A stretch of 64,000 bases of DNA from Flavobacterium ardleyense (GCF_033547075.1 NZ_CP137891.1:620001-684000); one strand, 5' to 3'; counted from the stretch's first letter, positions 9,725 to 19,670 are shown. Notes: generated from the sequence alone by a model not told the origin. Numbers and translations are program-made.

Positions 9725-10756
9725 TTAGATACCTAAAGAATCAAAAAGCTCTATTAATTCTGGTTCTGAAGGTCTGGCAGTATTGTTTGAAACGATTTTC
9801 CCTTGGGGATCAAGCAAAATAAATTGTGGTATTGCTTCTACATAATATGCTTTTACAAAGTCAGAATCGATTTCATTATCTGCCAGCAAATGAGTCCCCG
9901 TCATTCCTTCTTTTGCAATCATTTTTTTCCATTTCTCTTTGTCTTTCTGACGATCGATTGAGATGCTCACAAATTCAATATTTTTTCCGTGGTATTTTTT
10001 TTCTAAATCAATTAGAAATGGAACTTCGTATTTACAAGGTCCGCACCAAGTTGCCCATAGGTCAATAAATACATACTTACCTTTAAAGTCTGTTAGTGAT
10101 TTTTTACCACTTTTATAGTCTTCATAGTTTGTAAACTGTGGTGACATCATTCCTGGTTTCAGGTTTTTATCTATCTTTAACTGTTTGTCATTCTGAACCT
10201 GCATATCTTTCTTGAAATCTGCAAAGGCAGCTTTTTCACGAGCAACAAACGCAGTTCCCAATTCGTTAGCATTGTCATTTAGTAGACTTGAAACCTTAGC
10301 GATATGCTCATCGACAGCTTTATCAAATTGTGCTTTCTCGGTACCAAAGAAACCCTTATAGTCTTCACCAATAAGTTTTCCTAATGATTTAGATTTCTCA
10401 CGCATATAATTATTTGCAACGCTTCCATCTCCAGAAAAAGTAATTGTTTTTCCGATGTTTTTTGAATCAAAATTTAATTTAAGATCCATTCCATTTGCTA
10501 ATTCGACTCCAAAATATCCTGTGTAGGTAGCACTAAATGAGGTTGACTTTTTTAGGTGTAAAGTATCGTTGAAGTTTCCGTCTTTGTCAACTGTAAGAAG
10601 TCGAGTTTTGCTCGTCTCCGGATTGAATAAACGAAATGCTTGCCCTTCTACTGGGTTCGTTATTTTTCCTGAAATTTTTGCATAGTCCTTTTGTCCTTGA
10701 GTTTCATTGCAAGAAATAAGTCCAAATAAAACTGCTGCGGCTAGTATTTTTTTCAT
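9725..10756 (-). CDS. TlpA-like thioredoxin lipoprotein with DUF4369 domain
   Basis: A 343-residue periplasmic disulfide oxidoreductase. The lipobox FGLISC (Cys16) anchors it in the membrane. Residues ~25-125 match the DUF4369 beta domain common in Bacteroidota, then a helical linker. A C-terminal AhpC/TSA-thioredoxin fold carries the active site WCGPC (Cys238, Cys241). It lies between susD and the M16 gene on the same strand. Related proteins are frequent companions of SusC/SusD pairs; a role in reducing disulfides of the imported ligand or of the locus's own proteins is inferred. Confidence 0.92.
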   Translation of the reverse strand: MKKILAAAVLFGLISCNETQGQKDYAKISGKITNPVEGQAFRLFNPETSKTRLLTVDKDGNFNDTLHLKKSTSFSATYTGYFGVELANGMDLKLNFDSKNIGKTITFSGDGSVANNYMREKSKSLGKLIGEDYKGFFGTEKAQFDKAVDEHIAKVSSLLNDNANELGTAFVAREKAAFADFKKDMQVQNDKQLKIDKNLKPGMMSPQFTNYEDYKSGKKSLTDFKGKYVFIDLWATWCGPCKYEVPFLIDLEKKYHGKNIEFVSISIDRQKDKEKWKKMIAKEGMTGTHLLADNEIDSDFVKAYYVEAIPQFILLDPQGKIVSNNTARPSEPELIELFDSLGI

Positions 10757-10821
10757 AAAATTGAAATTTAATTGTAGTGAAAATCAAGCGACTTATATCG
10801 TTTGATTAGTTGAATTCTTCT

Positions 10822-10849
10822 AGCCTTCGCAATTAATTTAGCGAAAGCT
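10822..10849 (-). terminator. Weak hairpin between susD and tlpA
   Basis: AGCCTTCGC / GCGAAAGCT form a 9-bp stem with one mismatch and a 10-nt AT loop. It lies between the susD stop and the thioredoxin start on the minus strand. There is no clear U-tract, so it is only a possible attenuator or mRNA 3' end protector. Confidence 0.4.
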
Positions 10850-10865
10850 AAAAAGCTTCTTGTAA

Positions 10866-12272
10866 TTAATATCCCGGATTCTGAATCATTAAATTGTTTC
10901 CTGTAAGTACATTAATACCAATTGGTAATATAAACTGCTTACTACTCGTCAACGAAGATTTTTCGTCAAAAGCATTTACATCGCCGGCTTTGTGATATCT
11001 GATTAAATCGAACCAAGATTCTCCATTTTCATAAAACATTTCCAACATTTTCTCTTCACGGATATCATTTAATAAAGTTGCCTTGTCTGTAGTTTCTTTC
11101 TCATCTACTCCAGCTCTTAAACGTAAAGTGTTTACATCTGCAAATGCAGCATCAAGATCTCCATTGCTTCTTGCAATTGCTTCAGCTCTTATTAGATACA
11201 TTTCAGCTAAACGGATATAGTAAAGAGTGTTTCTAGTTGATGTTGCCACATTTTCGTTTCCAGGATACTTTCCGTTAAGGTTAATTCCTTTTGTAGCATC
11301 AGAATAGGCAAATGAAAACCTTGGATCGAAACCAGATCCCGTTGCGTCAAGACTACCTTCACCCGGTACTTGAGCGTCTGCAATATCTTTGAAAGCATTA
11401 CTATACTTTGTACGACTTGCCTGATACATACCACTACCACTAGATGGTGGAATGTCATTGTAAATTGCAAAAATTACTTCTGATGAATTATATCCATTTG
11501 AGAAAATAGAATCATAAGAATCTTCTAATACATATCCTTCAGCATTGTCAATTACAATTCCTGCCAAAGTTTCTGCAGCTGCATATTCACCTCTGTAAAG
11601 TTGCACTCTCGCCAATAAAGCAGTAGCTGCAACTTGACCAACACGGTAATGCTCCACATATTGAGGACCATTATTCATAGCATAATCAAGATCTGAAAGG
11701 ATTAATGAATAGGTCGCTGCTACAGATGAACGAGGACGATACTCTAATCCATTTGCGAAGTTTGTTCTAACAACTACACCATACTGAGAACTTGCATCGA
11801 AATATTCCCCAAAATAGCGCAACAGATTAAAATACGCCATTGCTCTATGAAACTTTGCCTGAGCAAGCATTTCAGATTTGGAGCTTTCGCTAATACCTAC
11901 TGCTTTTCCAGCTTCTAATTCTTGAATAAGAAAGTTAGATCCGTTGATTATTTTGTAATGAGCATTATAAAGATTGCTGATGTATGCATTCTCTGGAAGT
12001 ACTTGGTTTGAATTAAAACCATTGCTACCAGCAACTGATCCAGTAAAATTACCAACTGTTCCTAAAGCTTCAAGATGTAGCGGAAAAGCGTTTAGTTCTA
12101 ATACTTTCCAACCACTATAAATTCCATTTAACACTCCCTGAGCCGAAAGTTCATCTCGTACAACGTTTTCTGCTGTAAGTTGATTAAATGGTTTCACGTC
12201 ATCAATATTACAGGATGAGAATGTCGCAAAGCACATCACTGCTACAACCGATTTTATTATATATTTTTTCAT
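10866..12272 (-). CDS. SusD/RagB family outer-membrane lipoprotein
   Basis: A 468-residue surface lipoprotein with lipobox FSSC (Cys21) and the SusD/RagB fold. It has N-terminal TPR-like helices (NFLIQELEAGKAVG, KFHRAMAYFNLLRYFGEYF) and the C-terminal signature YYIRLAEMYLIRAEAIAR...LDAAFADVNTLRLRAG. SusD proteins form the lid on the SusC barrel and bind the ligand at the cell surface. Its start lies 14 bp from the susC stop, so the pair is co-transcribed. The ligand is not predictable here; neighbouring protease and thioredoxin genes favour a peptide over a glycan. Confidence 0.94.
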   Translation of the reverse strand: MKKYIIKSVVAVMCFATFSSCNIDDVKPFNQLTAENVVRDELSAQGVLNGIYSGWKVLELNAFPLHLEALGTVGNFTGSVAGSNGFNSNQVLPENAYISNLYNAHYKIINGSNFLIQELEAGKAVGISESSKSEMLAQAKFHRAMAYFNLLRYFGEYFDASSQYGVVVRTNFANGLEYRPRSSVAATYSLILSDLDYAMNNGPQYVEHYRVGQVAATALLARVQLYRGEYAAAETLAGIVIDNAEGYVLEDSYDSIFSNGYNSSEVIFAIYNDIPPSSGSGMYQASRTKYSNAFKDIADAQVPGEGSLDATGSGFDPRFSFAYSDATKGINLNGKYPGNENVATSTRNTLYYIRLAEMYLIRAEAIARSNGDLDAAFADVNTLRLRAGVDEKETTDKATLLNDIREEKMLEMFYENGESWFDLIRYHKAGDVNAFDEKSSLTSSKQFILPIGINVLTGNNLMIQNPGY

Positions 12273-12286
12273 AATGTACTTTTTTT

Positions 12287-15200
12287 TTAGAATTGTAATT
12301 GAACACCAACAGATACCGATTTCGCTAAAGGATAAGGATCAAGATTGTTGGTCTGTCCCGTAATACCTGACGAGTCGCCAAAAGTCTCTGGGTCTAATCC
12401 TGGATATTTTGTAAATGTCAACATATTAGAAGCTGCGATAAATACTGATGCACGGCTTAACGATAACCTTTCAATTAGGTTCTTGTCAAAATTATAAGTC
12501 AACTGAATGTTTTTCAATCTTAGGTAAGAAGTATCAAAAAGATACTTATCTGAAATTCTAGAGTTTCCAGCTGGATCAGTATAAACTGCTTTTGCATAAG
12601 TTGCGCCAGTATTTTCTGGAGTCCAAGTATTAAGACCGTATTCAGCTAGTTTGTTTGCACCTAATGGATTGTAAACTCCTGAAGGAATTGCATCCCAAAT
12701 AGTTTCTGATCCTACAGAAAATTGGAAGAATGCAGCTAGAGAAAGATTTTTATAAGTAAAAGTATTGCTAAATCCTCCAAAGAAGTCAGGCTGAATATTG
12801 CCAATTATCTGTCTGTCCAATGTCGTAATCTCTCCATCACCGTTAGTGTCTACAAATTTGTAATCTCCAACGCCAGCATATTGAGAACTGTAAAATCCAT
12901 TAGGAGAAGCAGCATTCAAGTCATCAATTTCTGATTGATCTTGAAAGATTTTTTCAACTTTGTATCCTTTTATTGTTCCTACTGGTTGACCTTGTACGTA
13001 GTAATCAAGACTAAATTGGTTGATATTTGCTCCATACAATTCTTTTAACTCATTTTTATTGGAAGCCCAATTAAGGTTTACATTCCAAGTGAAGTTCTCA
13101 TTTCTAACTAAATCTCCACCAAGATTAATCTCGATTCCTTTATTAGAAACATCCATAAGGTTTGAGAAATATCTTAATGGACCCAATTCGTAAGGAATTG
13201 GTGTCAAAGCAAGAGCTCCAGTTGTCAATCTATCGTAGATATCAACGCTACCATACAATCTATGAGAGAATAATTTGAAATCTAAACCGAAATTAATCTC
13301 TTTTGTACCTTCCCATCCAATTCCCAAATTAGGTAAAACATCTGAAGGTCTAACTCCAGGATTATTTCCATAACCTCCAGGAACAATTTCAAAAAATGGT
13401 ATATATGCAAAGTCATCAGTATTTGCAGATCCTACAATACCTCCACTAGCTCTTACTTTAAGCACATTGATTTGTGGTATGTCTGCTAGAAATTTTTCAT
13501 TAGAGGCATTCCAACTTAATGAAAGTGACGGGAAGGGGCCTCTTTTATTATCAGGTCCAAATTTTGACGAGGAATCTACTCTATAATTTACAGTAACATT
13601 ATACAAATCTTTGTAGCTATAGCTTAAGCGTGAGAACAAAGAATTTATTCCAACTTCCCCTTTAAAACTATTTTGTCCCAAAACTGTAGCTGCAGAATTT
13701 GCATCAATCAAAACATCGTCATCAGGAAATCCTTGGTAAAAATGACCACTACTTTCTCTTTTTGTTCTATCGTAGGCAACACCAACTAAAGCGTTAAATT
13801 CATGATTTTCTGCTATTTTAAAATTATATTTTGCAGTTACATTCGTCGTAATATTAGAGCTTAAACCATCATTTGTTACCAAAGAAGATTCATTTGGTCC
13901 AAAAGTGAAATCTGTTAATGTGTACTTAGGTACAAAAAGAGAAGTTTTGTTGTAAAAAACACCTCCATTTATGTCGGCCCGAAATACTAATTTATCTATT
14001 GGTGTGAATTCTAAATAAGTATTTCCAATAAAATTATAAGCACGAGATTCATATATATTAGATAATTTTGCAAGCGGATTCGGCTCAAAAGTTTCAAAAC
14101 CATAAGTATAATCAGCTTGATTAAAGAAGGTACCATCTTCATTATAAATAGGTAAATCTGGTCTAGCTACAACATTTGCAGTATTGATATTAGTAATACT
14201 AAAATCTACTGCTTCACCCGTAGTTGCTTTAGTATGAGAGATATTTGCGGTTGCTCCAGCTGTAAATTTCTCACTCAACTTTGTATCTAGAGCCATTCTC
14301 ATATTGTATTGATCAAATTCATCTTTAATTGTAAGACCTTCTTGATCTACAGCAGACAGGCTAAAAGAGTGATTTGTTTTTTCATTTCCTCCACTTATCG
14401 TAAAGTTAGTTTGATTTGTAACAGCTAATTTTCTGAAAACTTCTTTATTCCAATCTGTATCTGCGGTACCAAAGTAATCATCTCTAATCCCGTTATTTGT
14501 ATACTGAAAAGTATCGTAATCCAAATCGATATTTGCAATATTCATAAGGTCAAAATCATAATAGAATTCTAAAGTTCCATCATTCAACCCATTTACACTA
14601 TTTGTAATAAGTGTGTTATAAAAGTCTTTATATTGAGAAGCATTTAAAGCTTTTAAAGTATTTACAGGAGTCGCAAATGTAGAAGAGTACGATAAATTAA
14701 CTCTTGCTTTTTGATTTCTCTTACCTCTTTTGGTCGAAACGATAATTACACCATTTGCTCCACGTGATCCGTAGATTGCAGTTGCTGCAGCATCCTTCAA
14801 GACATCGATTTTTTCGATATCGCTTGGGTTAATTGCTAGTAACGGATTAACTCCTGATATAGCATCGGTATTAAAAACGATTCCGTCAATGACAAACAAT
14901 GGTTGATTTAATTGCCCCGATAGTGGAGACGTTAAACCTCTGATGTTTATTCTGATGGCTTCACCTGGACGTCCACTATTTTGAGAAACTTGCATACCCT
15001 CTGACAGTCCACCCAAAGCTTTGTCAAATCCAACAGTACCTGTTGCCATTTGCTCTATCTGAGCACTCTTTATTGATGATATAGCCCCTGTAACCTTGTC
15101 ACGAGTTTGAGATCCGTAACCAATAATTACAACTTCTTGCATACTTGTTACCGCTTCCTTCATAACAATTTTCATATTGTCGGGAGACGTAATAGTATAT

Positions 15201-15763
15201 TCTAAATCTTCGTAACCTATGTAAGAAACCAATAAAATTGGATTGCTACCAGAAACAGTCATTTTAAAATTTCCAAGAGCATCAGTCATTGTTGAATTTT
15301 GAGTGCCTTTTTCAAGAATACTTGCAGCAATCAATTTCTCATTCATTTCATTAAATACAGTTCCTGTAATGGTGGTAGTTTGCTGTTTAGCAACCACAGT
15401 TTTTTTAGGACTTGCAACTAAAGAAATCGTTTTACCTTGAATAACGTAATCGAAATCTGCGTTTGCAAAGGCTTTATTTAGCACCTCTTCCAACGGTTGA
15501 TTCGTCACGTCAAGAGATACAGGTTTTGCATCTTTTGCTAAAGCGCTATCATAGAAAAACACATAATCTGTTTGCGTTTTCACAATATTCAAGAACTTTT
15601 TGAAAGCGATATTTTTGCCAGAATACGTAATCGTCTGAGACGATGCAGCAGCTGAAACTTGCAATGTTAACACAAGAAAGAAGATGGAGGCTAGCTTCAT
15701 AATTTGCCAGGTTTTAGACGAAAGTCGATGATTTTTCGACTTAATTTTTAGTAATAATTTCAT
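12287..15763 (-). CDS. SusC/RagA TonB-linked receptor with STN domain
   Basis: About 1158 residues if the ATG at 15763 (MKLLLKIKSKNHRL) is used. An in-frame ATG at 15799 would add 12 residues. Order of domains: an unusually long basic signal peptide; an STN (secretin/TonB N-terminal) domain at ~45-115; a CarboxypepD_reg-like domain at ~135-210 (TGTVFNEMNEKLIAAS); a plug at ~220-350 (GYGSQTRDKVTGAISSI, RGANGVIIVSTKRG); then a 22-strand barrel to the C-terminal QLQF. The STN domain normally contacts a FecR anti-sigma factor, and fecR lies directly upstream, so this receptor probably signals ligand occupancy to its own sigma factor. Confidence 0.95.
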   Translation of the reverse strand: MKLLLKIKSKNHRLSSKTWQIMKLASIFFLVLTLQVSAAASSQTITYSGKNIAFKKFLNIVKTQTDYVFFYDSALAKDAKPVSLDVTNQPLEEVLNKAFANADFDYVIQGKTISLVASPKKTVVAKQQTTTITGTVFNEMNEKLIAASILEKGTQNSTMTDALGNFKMTVSGSNPILLVSYIGYEDLEYTITSPDNMKIVMKEAVTSMQEVVIIGYGSQTRDKVTGAISSIKSAQIEQMATGTVGFDKALGGLSEGMQVSQNSGRPGEAIRINIRGLTSPLSGQLNQPLFVIDGIVFNTDAISGVNPLLAINPSDIEKIDVLKDAAATAIYGSRGANGVIIVSTKRGKRNQKARVNLSYSSTFATPVNTLKALNASQYKDFYNTLITNSVNGLNDGTLEFYYDFDLMNIANIDLDYDTFQYTNNGIRDDYFGTADTDWNKEVFRKLAVTNQTNFTISGGNEKTNHSFSLSAVDQEGLTIKDEFDQYNMRMALDTKLSEKFTAGATANISHTKATTGEAVDFSITNINTANVVARPDLPIYNEDGTFFNQADYTYGFETFEPNPLAKLSNIYESRAYNFIGNTYLEFTPIDKLVFRADINGGVFYNKTSLFVPKYTLTDFTFGPNESSLVTNDGLSSNITTNVTAKYNFKIAENHEFNALVGVAYDRTKRESSGHFYQGFPDDDVLIDANSAATVLGQNSFKGEVGINSLFSRLSYSYKDLYNVTVNYRVDSSSKFGPDNKRGPFPSLSLSWNASNEKFLADIPQINVLKVRASGGIVGSANTDDFAYIPFFEIVPGGYGNNPGVRPSDVLPNLGIGWEGTKEINFGLDFKLFSHRLYGSVDIYDRLTTGALALTPIPYELGPLRYFSNLMDVSNKGIEINLGGDLVRNENFTWNVNLNWASNKNELKELYGANINQFSLDYYVQGQPVGTIKGYKVEKIFQDQSEIDDLNAASPNGFYSSQYAGVGDYKFVDTNGDGEITTLDRQIIGNIQPDFFGGFSNTFTYKNLSLAAFFQFSVGSETIWDAIPSGVYNPLGANKLAEYGLNTWTPENTGATYAKAVYTDPAGNSRISDKYLFDTSYLRLKNIQLTYNFDKNLIERLSLSRASVFIAASNMLTFTKYPGLDPETFGDSSGITGQTNNLDPYPLAKSVSVGVQLQF

Positions 15764-15831
15764 ACATTCGTAATGGTTTTGGTTAATAATAGTACTCATA
15801 CAACAGTCTAAAAATTAGAAATCAAAGTCAG

Positions 15832-15848
15832 TAAACCTAAAAGGTTTA
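15832..15848. other. Small palindrome in the susC leader
   Basis: TAAACCT / AGGTTTA with a 3-nt spacer, in the fecR-susC gap about 70-85 bp upstream of the chosen susC ATG. It lies immediately beside the terminator-like hairpin at 15850-15885 and could be an mRNA stem or an operator. Confidence 0.4.
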
Positions 15849-15849
15849 G

Positions 15850-15885
15850 GCCGGCGATGCTCGAACATCAGTCGGCTTTTTTTTT
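15850..15885 (+). terminator. Terminator-like hairpin in plus orientation between fecR and susC
   Basis: A 10-bp GC-rich stem (15850-15859 with 15866-15876, one bulged A, one G-U pair) with a 6-nt loop is followed by nine T residues. That is a strong intrinsic terminator on the plus strand, although both neighbours are on the minus strand. It could stop transcription antisense to fecR or mark the end of an unannotated plus-strand RNA. Confidence 0.65.
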
Positions 15886-15922
15886 GAAATCTTTTCTTTA
15901 TTTTATAAAATAAGAAGGCAGT

Positions 15923-17101
15923 TTAATTCGAAATAAAAACGGTACGTCCTTCAAGTTTAAATTTTACTTTATTTAATTCTAATATTCTCAATACTTCTGA
16001 GAGTTTCAAGTTTCGCTGAATCTCTCCTTCAAAATTACGCTCTGGAACATCGCCTTTATAGACAACATCCACATCATACCAGCGACTTATATCACGCATA
16101 ACTTCCTGAAGACTAGAATTTTCAAAATAGAATAAACCATTTTTCCAGCTCATCACTTGCGAGAGATTTACATTTTTTTCAAGGTTGATATCTCCAATAG
16201 TATTCACAACCGCTTGCTGACCAGGATATAATTTTTTGGATTTTATGTTTTGTGTAACGACCACACTTCCTTCAAGAAGAGTTGTTCTGATCACTTCTTC
16301 ATCATTATATGAATTTACATTAAAGTGAGTTCCAAGAACCTCAACTTGCATTCCACCCACATCAACAATAAATGGACGACTTTTGTCAGGACTAACTTCA
16401 AAATATGCTTCCCCAGTGATGCTTACTTGTCTGCTTGCGCCAGAAAAAGCTGTAGGAAATTTAATAGAAGATGAAGCATTGAGCCAAACTTTTGTTCCGT
16501 CGGCCAGTTGCAAATTATATCGTTGTGCCTTTGGAGTAGACATTGTATTGTATACCGTTGCAGCTCCTTTTTGAGAATTGTAGATTAATTTTCCATCTCT
16601 GTTAGAAATTGTAGTATTAGATTGTTGTGCGATTTGTCCATTTCCGAGACTATCCAAAAGAATCTGCGATCCGTCTGCAAGTGTAAGTATTGCACCAGGA
16701 ATTGCGGGAGAAATGTCTTTAATAGTTTCATCTGTAGTTACTACTTGTGTTTGCACCGGCTGATCATCATTAATGAAAAATGTCGTTCCAACTCCAACTG
16801 CAAGTATTAATGACGCTGCAACTACCAATTTTTTCCATCCAAACATCTTAATAACTTTTGGCTCTTGAGATTTTTGAGAAGTGTTGATTTTTAAATTTAT
16901 TGCATTGATAAATTTTTCTGTCTGTGCTTCTGTGGCAAAATTATTTTCCGCTTTCGCTAAATTGTCTCTCAATAGCAAATCTAATGAATCTAGACTTTCG
17001 TCCCTGTCAAGCAAATCAAGCAACCGCGCCTTTTCTGAAGATGAAATTTCTCCAGAGATATAGCGCGATATCAGTTCATTAAATTCTTTTTCCTGCAACA
17101 T
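15923..17101 (-). CDS. FecR family anti-sigma factor
   Basis: A 392-residue inner-membrane signal transducer. The cytoplasmic N-terminus (~1-85) should bind the sigma factor encoded upstream. One membrane helix lies at ~88-110 (KLVVAASLILAVGVGTTFF). The periplasmic FecR domain follows (GEAYFEVSPDKSRPFIVDVG, residues ~225-250), with a DUF4974 C-terminal domain (~315-390) that contacts the receptor's STN domain. It lies between the sigma and susC genes on one strand, the classical cell-surface signalling arrangement of Bacteroidota. Confidence 0.95.
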   Translation of the reverse strand: MLQEKEFNELISRYISGEISSSEKARLLDLLDRDESLDSLDLLLRDNLAKAENNFATEAQTEKFINAINLKINTSQKSQEPKVIKMFGWKKLVVAASLILAVGVGTTFFINDDQPVQTQVVTTDETIKDISPAIPGAILTLADGSQILLDSLGNGQIAQQSNTTISNRDGKLIYNSQKGAATVYNTMSTPKAQRYNLQLADGTKVWLNASSSIKFPTAFSGASRQVSITGEAYFEVSPDKSRPFIVDVGGMQVEVLGTHFNVNSYNDEEVIRTTLLEGSVVVTQNIKSKKLYPGQQAVVNTIGDINLEKNVNLSQVMSWKNGLFYFENSSLQEVMRDISRWYDVDVVYKGDVPERNFEGEIQRNLKLSEVLRILELNKVKFKLEGRTVFISN

Positions 17102-17201
17102 AATTATATTTATTTGGCAACGATAGTATTAGTCTCTATATATAAAGACGACAACAGTTGACCAAAGTGGCAATGGAAAAGGAAAAATTTTATAATTATT
17201 T

Positions 17202-17792
17202 TTAGACTTTAATAAACAGTAAGGCTAAAATGCTGGAAATGTATTGATTATGAATATGAGTACGCATAAAATTTAACGCCTCGGCAAGATGCCAACGCAC
17301 AGTTCTTTTGGCAATTCCCAATTCGGCACTAATGAAATCTGAATCTCGACCTTCAATTCGGCTAAGTAAAAATACCGATCTGCGTGGCTCAGACAGCAAA
17401 TCTGCACCTTCTTGAATGATGCTTTCTAGCTCCTGGAATGCAAACTGCTCATCAGGCTTGAAAAACATTTCTTCTAATTTCTGTTCTTTGAGAGTACTAG
17501 TTTCAACTAGTTTTTTGCGAATGTGGGTAATAATAAGATTCCGACTCACGATAAAGAGATAATTATCAAAACTTTTTACATCGGTAAGTTTTTCGCGTTT
17601 TTCCCAAAGTTGAATAAAAACATCCTGAGTTAGTTCTTCTGCAACTTGGTAGGATTTGACAAAGGTCAACGCATGCTGAAGAACCTTTTGCCACCGTTGC
17701 CTAACAATTTCGGCAAAAGCCACAGAATCTCCGGCAGCTACTTTTAATAACAGCGAATTCTCTTCTGTACCGGAAGTTAAATGATCCATCAT
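17202..17792 (-). CDS. ECF RNA polymerase sigma factor (FecI-like)
   Basis: A 196-residue sigma-70 family factor. Region 2 contains AEELTQDVFIQLWEKRE and NYLFIVSRNLIITHIRKK; region 4 contains RRSVFLLSRIEGRDSDFISAELGIAKRTVRWHLAEAL as the -35-binding HTH. It is paired with fecR 100 bp downstream and should switch on the susC-susD-tlpA-M16 genes when the receptor is occupied. A -7 box lies at 17833-17840. MMDHL has two adjacent ATG codons; the first is used. Confidence 0.94.
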   Translation of the reverse strand: MMDHLTSGTEENSLLLKVAAGDSVAFAEIVRQRWQKVLQHALTFVKSYQVAEELTQDVFIQLWEKREKLTDVKSFDNYLFIVSRNLIITHIRKKLVETSTLKEQKLEEMFFKPDEQFAFQELESIIQEGADLLSEPRRSVFLLSRIEGRDSDFISAELGIAKRTVRWHLAEALNFMRTHIHNQYISSILALLFIKV

Positions 17793-17832
17793 TAAAATTA
17801 AAGTTGCTTTGCGTTAGCTGTGAATTAACACA

Positions 17833-17840
17833 CAAAAGTA
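17833..17840 (-). promoter_or_regulatory. Bacteroidota -7 box of the sigma-factor gene
   Basis: TACTTTTG on the minus strand matches TAnnTTTG, 41 bp upstream of the sigma ATG. A TTG lies 14 nt further upstream, closer than the usual -33 spacing, so only the -7 element is well supported. Confidence 0.5.
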
Positions 17841-17930
17841 TGGCCTGAATATTACAATTAGAATAATCTGTAAAATTAGTACAATACTAAAGAGGTTTGT
17901 AACTATCTATATGCAAATAGTTGTAGATAA

Positions 17931-19634
17931 TCATGAATGATCTAAAGTACCTTTCGGTATTGCATCAATCAGTTTTTGAGTGTAGACACTCTTGGGACTA
18001 GAATATAAAATATCAGCGTCGGCGGTTTCTTCGATTTTTCCTTTATTCATTACCACCACCTGGTCTGACATATATTTGACTACAGCAAGATCATGCGAAA
18101 TAAATATATAGCTAAAGCCAAAATTATCCTTCAAATCATTTAGAAGATTTAGCACTTGGGCTTGCACCGAAATATCCAAAGCTGAAACCGATTCGTCACA
18201 AACAATCATTTTTGGCTGAAGCGCTACGGTTCTTGCAATTCCAATTCGTTGCCTTTGTCCTCCAGAAAATTCGTGGGGATATCTATCAAAATGCTCAGCG
18301 GTAAGTCCTACTTGTTCTAGAATTTCGATAGTTTTTGCTTTCCGCTCTTTGTCATCATTATACAATTTATGAACCTGCATCGGTTCCATAATTGCTTTCC
18401 CCACTTGAATTCGGGGATTTAAGGAGGAATACGGATCTTGAAAAATTATTTGAATTTCCTTTCGAAGATTTTTCAGTTCGTCTTTTCCGATATTGGTAAT
18501 GTCTTGGCCTCGGTAAAAAATCTGTCCAGCCGTTGCTTTATCAAGTTGCAAGATTGCATTCCCCAATGTTGATTTTCCACAACCTGATTCGCCCACTAAA
18601 CCGAGAGTTTCACCTTCATAAAGTTTAAGGCTGACATCATCAACTGCTTTAAAGCTCTTGGTTTTGCCCAGAAATCCTGCCGAAAAAAAGTATTCTTTTT
18701 CGAGATTTCGAATTTCTAGTAATGGTGGTGTACTGTATAATTTGTCTAATCGAATTTGTCTTTCCTCGGGACTTACAATTTCAGATTTGATTTTATTTTC
18801 GAGAAAATCTTTTATTGTTGGAAGACGATTAAGTCGTACATCAAGCGAAGGTCTCGCGCTCAACAACGCCTTTGTATATTGATGTTGAGGATTTGAAAAT
18901 AATTCTTTTTTACTTCCTTGCTCAACAATACTTCCCTTGTACATCACAATCACTTTGTCGACAATTTGAGAAACTAAAGACAAATCGTGAGAAATAAAGA
19001 GGATGCTCATTTTGGTTTCCTGCTGCAGCTCTTTGAGTAACAGCAATATTTCTTTCTGAACGGTTACGTCCAATGCCGTTGTAGGTTCGTCGGCAATCAG
19101 AAGTTTTGGTTTGCAAGCGATTGCCATTGCAATCATTACACGTTGCTTTTGCCCGCCAGAAATTTGGTGTGGATATTTTTCAAAAAGCTGTGCTGGATCT
19201 GGAAGTTTTACTTGTTCAAAAAGTTCAATAGTTCTCGTTTTACTTTCCGATTTGGATAATTTGGTATGCTGTAGCAAAATTTCTTGCACTTGCACACCAC
19301 ATTTTGTTGAAGGATTTAAAGAACTCATTGGTTCTTGAAATATCATTGCGACTTCGTTTCCACGAAAATTCTGCCAGTGTTTTGCGGTAAAATCTGCGAC
19401 ATTTCTATTATTGAAAATTATTTCTCCTTCCGATATTTTCGAAATTTTTGCGGGCAACAATCCCATTATTGACAATGAAGAAACCGATTTCCCTGAACCT
19501 GATTCACCCACAATTCCAACGATTTCATTTGGCTGAATGCTATAGCTGATATTATGAATTACCGAATTCCACTTTCCGTCTGAAGCAAAAGCGATATTTA
19601 GATTTTCGACCGACAATAAAGGAGCAATTTTCAT
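17931..19634 (-). CDS. Fused dipeptide/oligopeptide ABC transporter ATPase
   Basis: A 567-residue protein with two ABC domains in one chain (DppD-DppF type). Domain 1 has Walker A GESGSGKSVS (~residue 40), signature ISGGQKQR and Walker B LLIADEPTTALD. Domain 2 has Walker A GESGCGKSTLGN (~350), signature FSGGQRQRIGIAR and Walker B MIVCDESVSALD. Each domain ends in the oligopeptide-type C-terminal extension. It should energise uptake of peptides or related solutes, but no permease or binding protein is adjacent, so the transporter must be assembled from genes elsewhere, as is usual in flavobacteria. Confidence 0.93.
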   Translation of the reverse strand: MKIAPLLSVENLNIAFASDGKWNSVIHNISYSIQPNEIVGIVGESGSGKSVSSLSIMGLLPAKISKISEGEIIFNNRNVADFTAKHWQNFRGNEVAMIFQEPMSSLNPSTKCGVQVQEILLQHTKLSKSESKTRTIELFEQVKLPDPAQLFEKYPHQISGGQKQRVMIAMAIACKPKLLIADEPTTALDVTVQKEILLLLKELQQETKMSILFISHDLSLVSQIVDKVIVMYKGSIVEQGSKKELFSNPQHQYTKALLSARPSLDVRLNRLPTIKDFLENKIKSEIVSPEERQIRLDKLYSTPPLLEIRNLEKEYFFSAGFLGKTKSFKAVDDVSLKLYEGETLGLVGESGCGKSTLGNAILQLDKATAGQIFYRGQDITNIGKDELKNLRKEIQIIFQDPYSSLNPRIQVGKAIMEPMQVHKLYNDDKERKAKTIEILEQVGLTAEHFDRYPHEFSGGQRQRIGIARTVALQPKMIVCDESVSALDISVQAQVLNLLNDLKDNFGFSYIFISHDLAVVKYMSDQVVVMNKGKIEETADADILYSSPKSVYTQKLIDAIPKGTLDHS

Positions 19635-19670
19635 AAGGTAAATGTAAATATTATTTTGGAAACAACTGCC

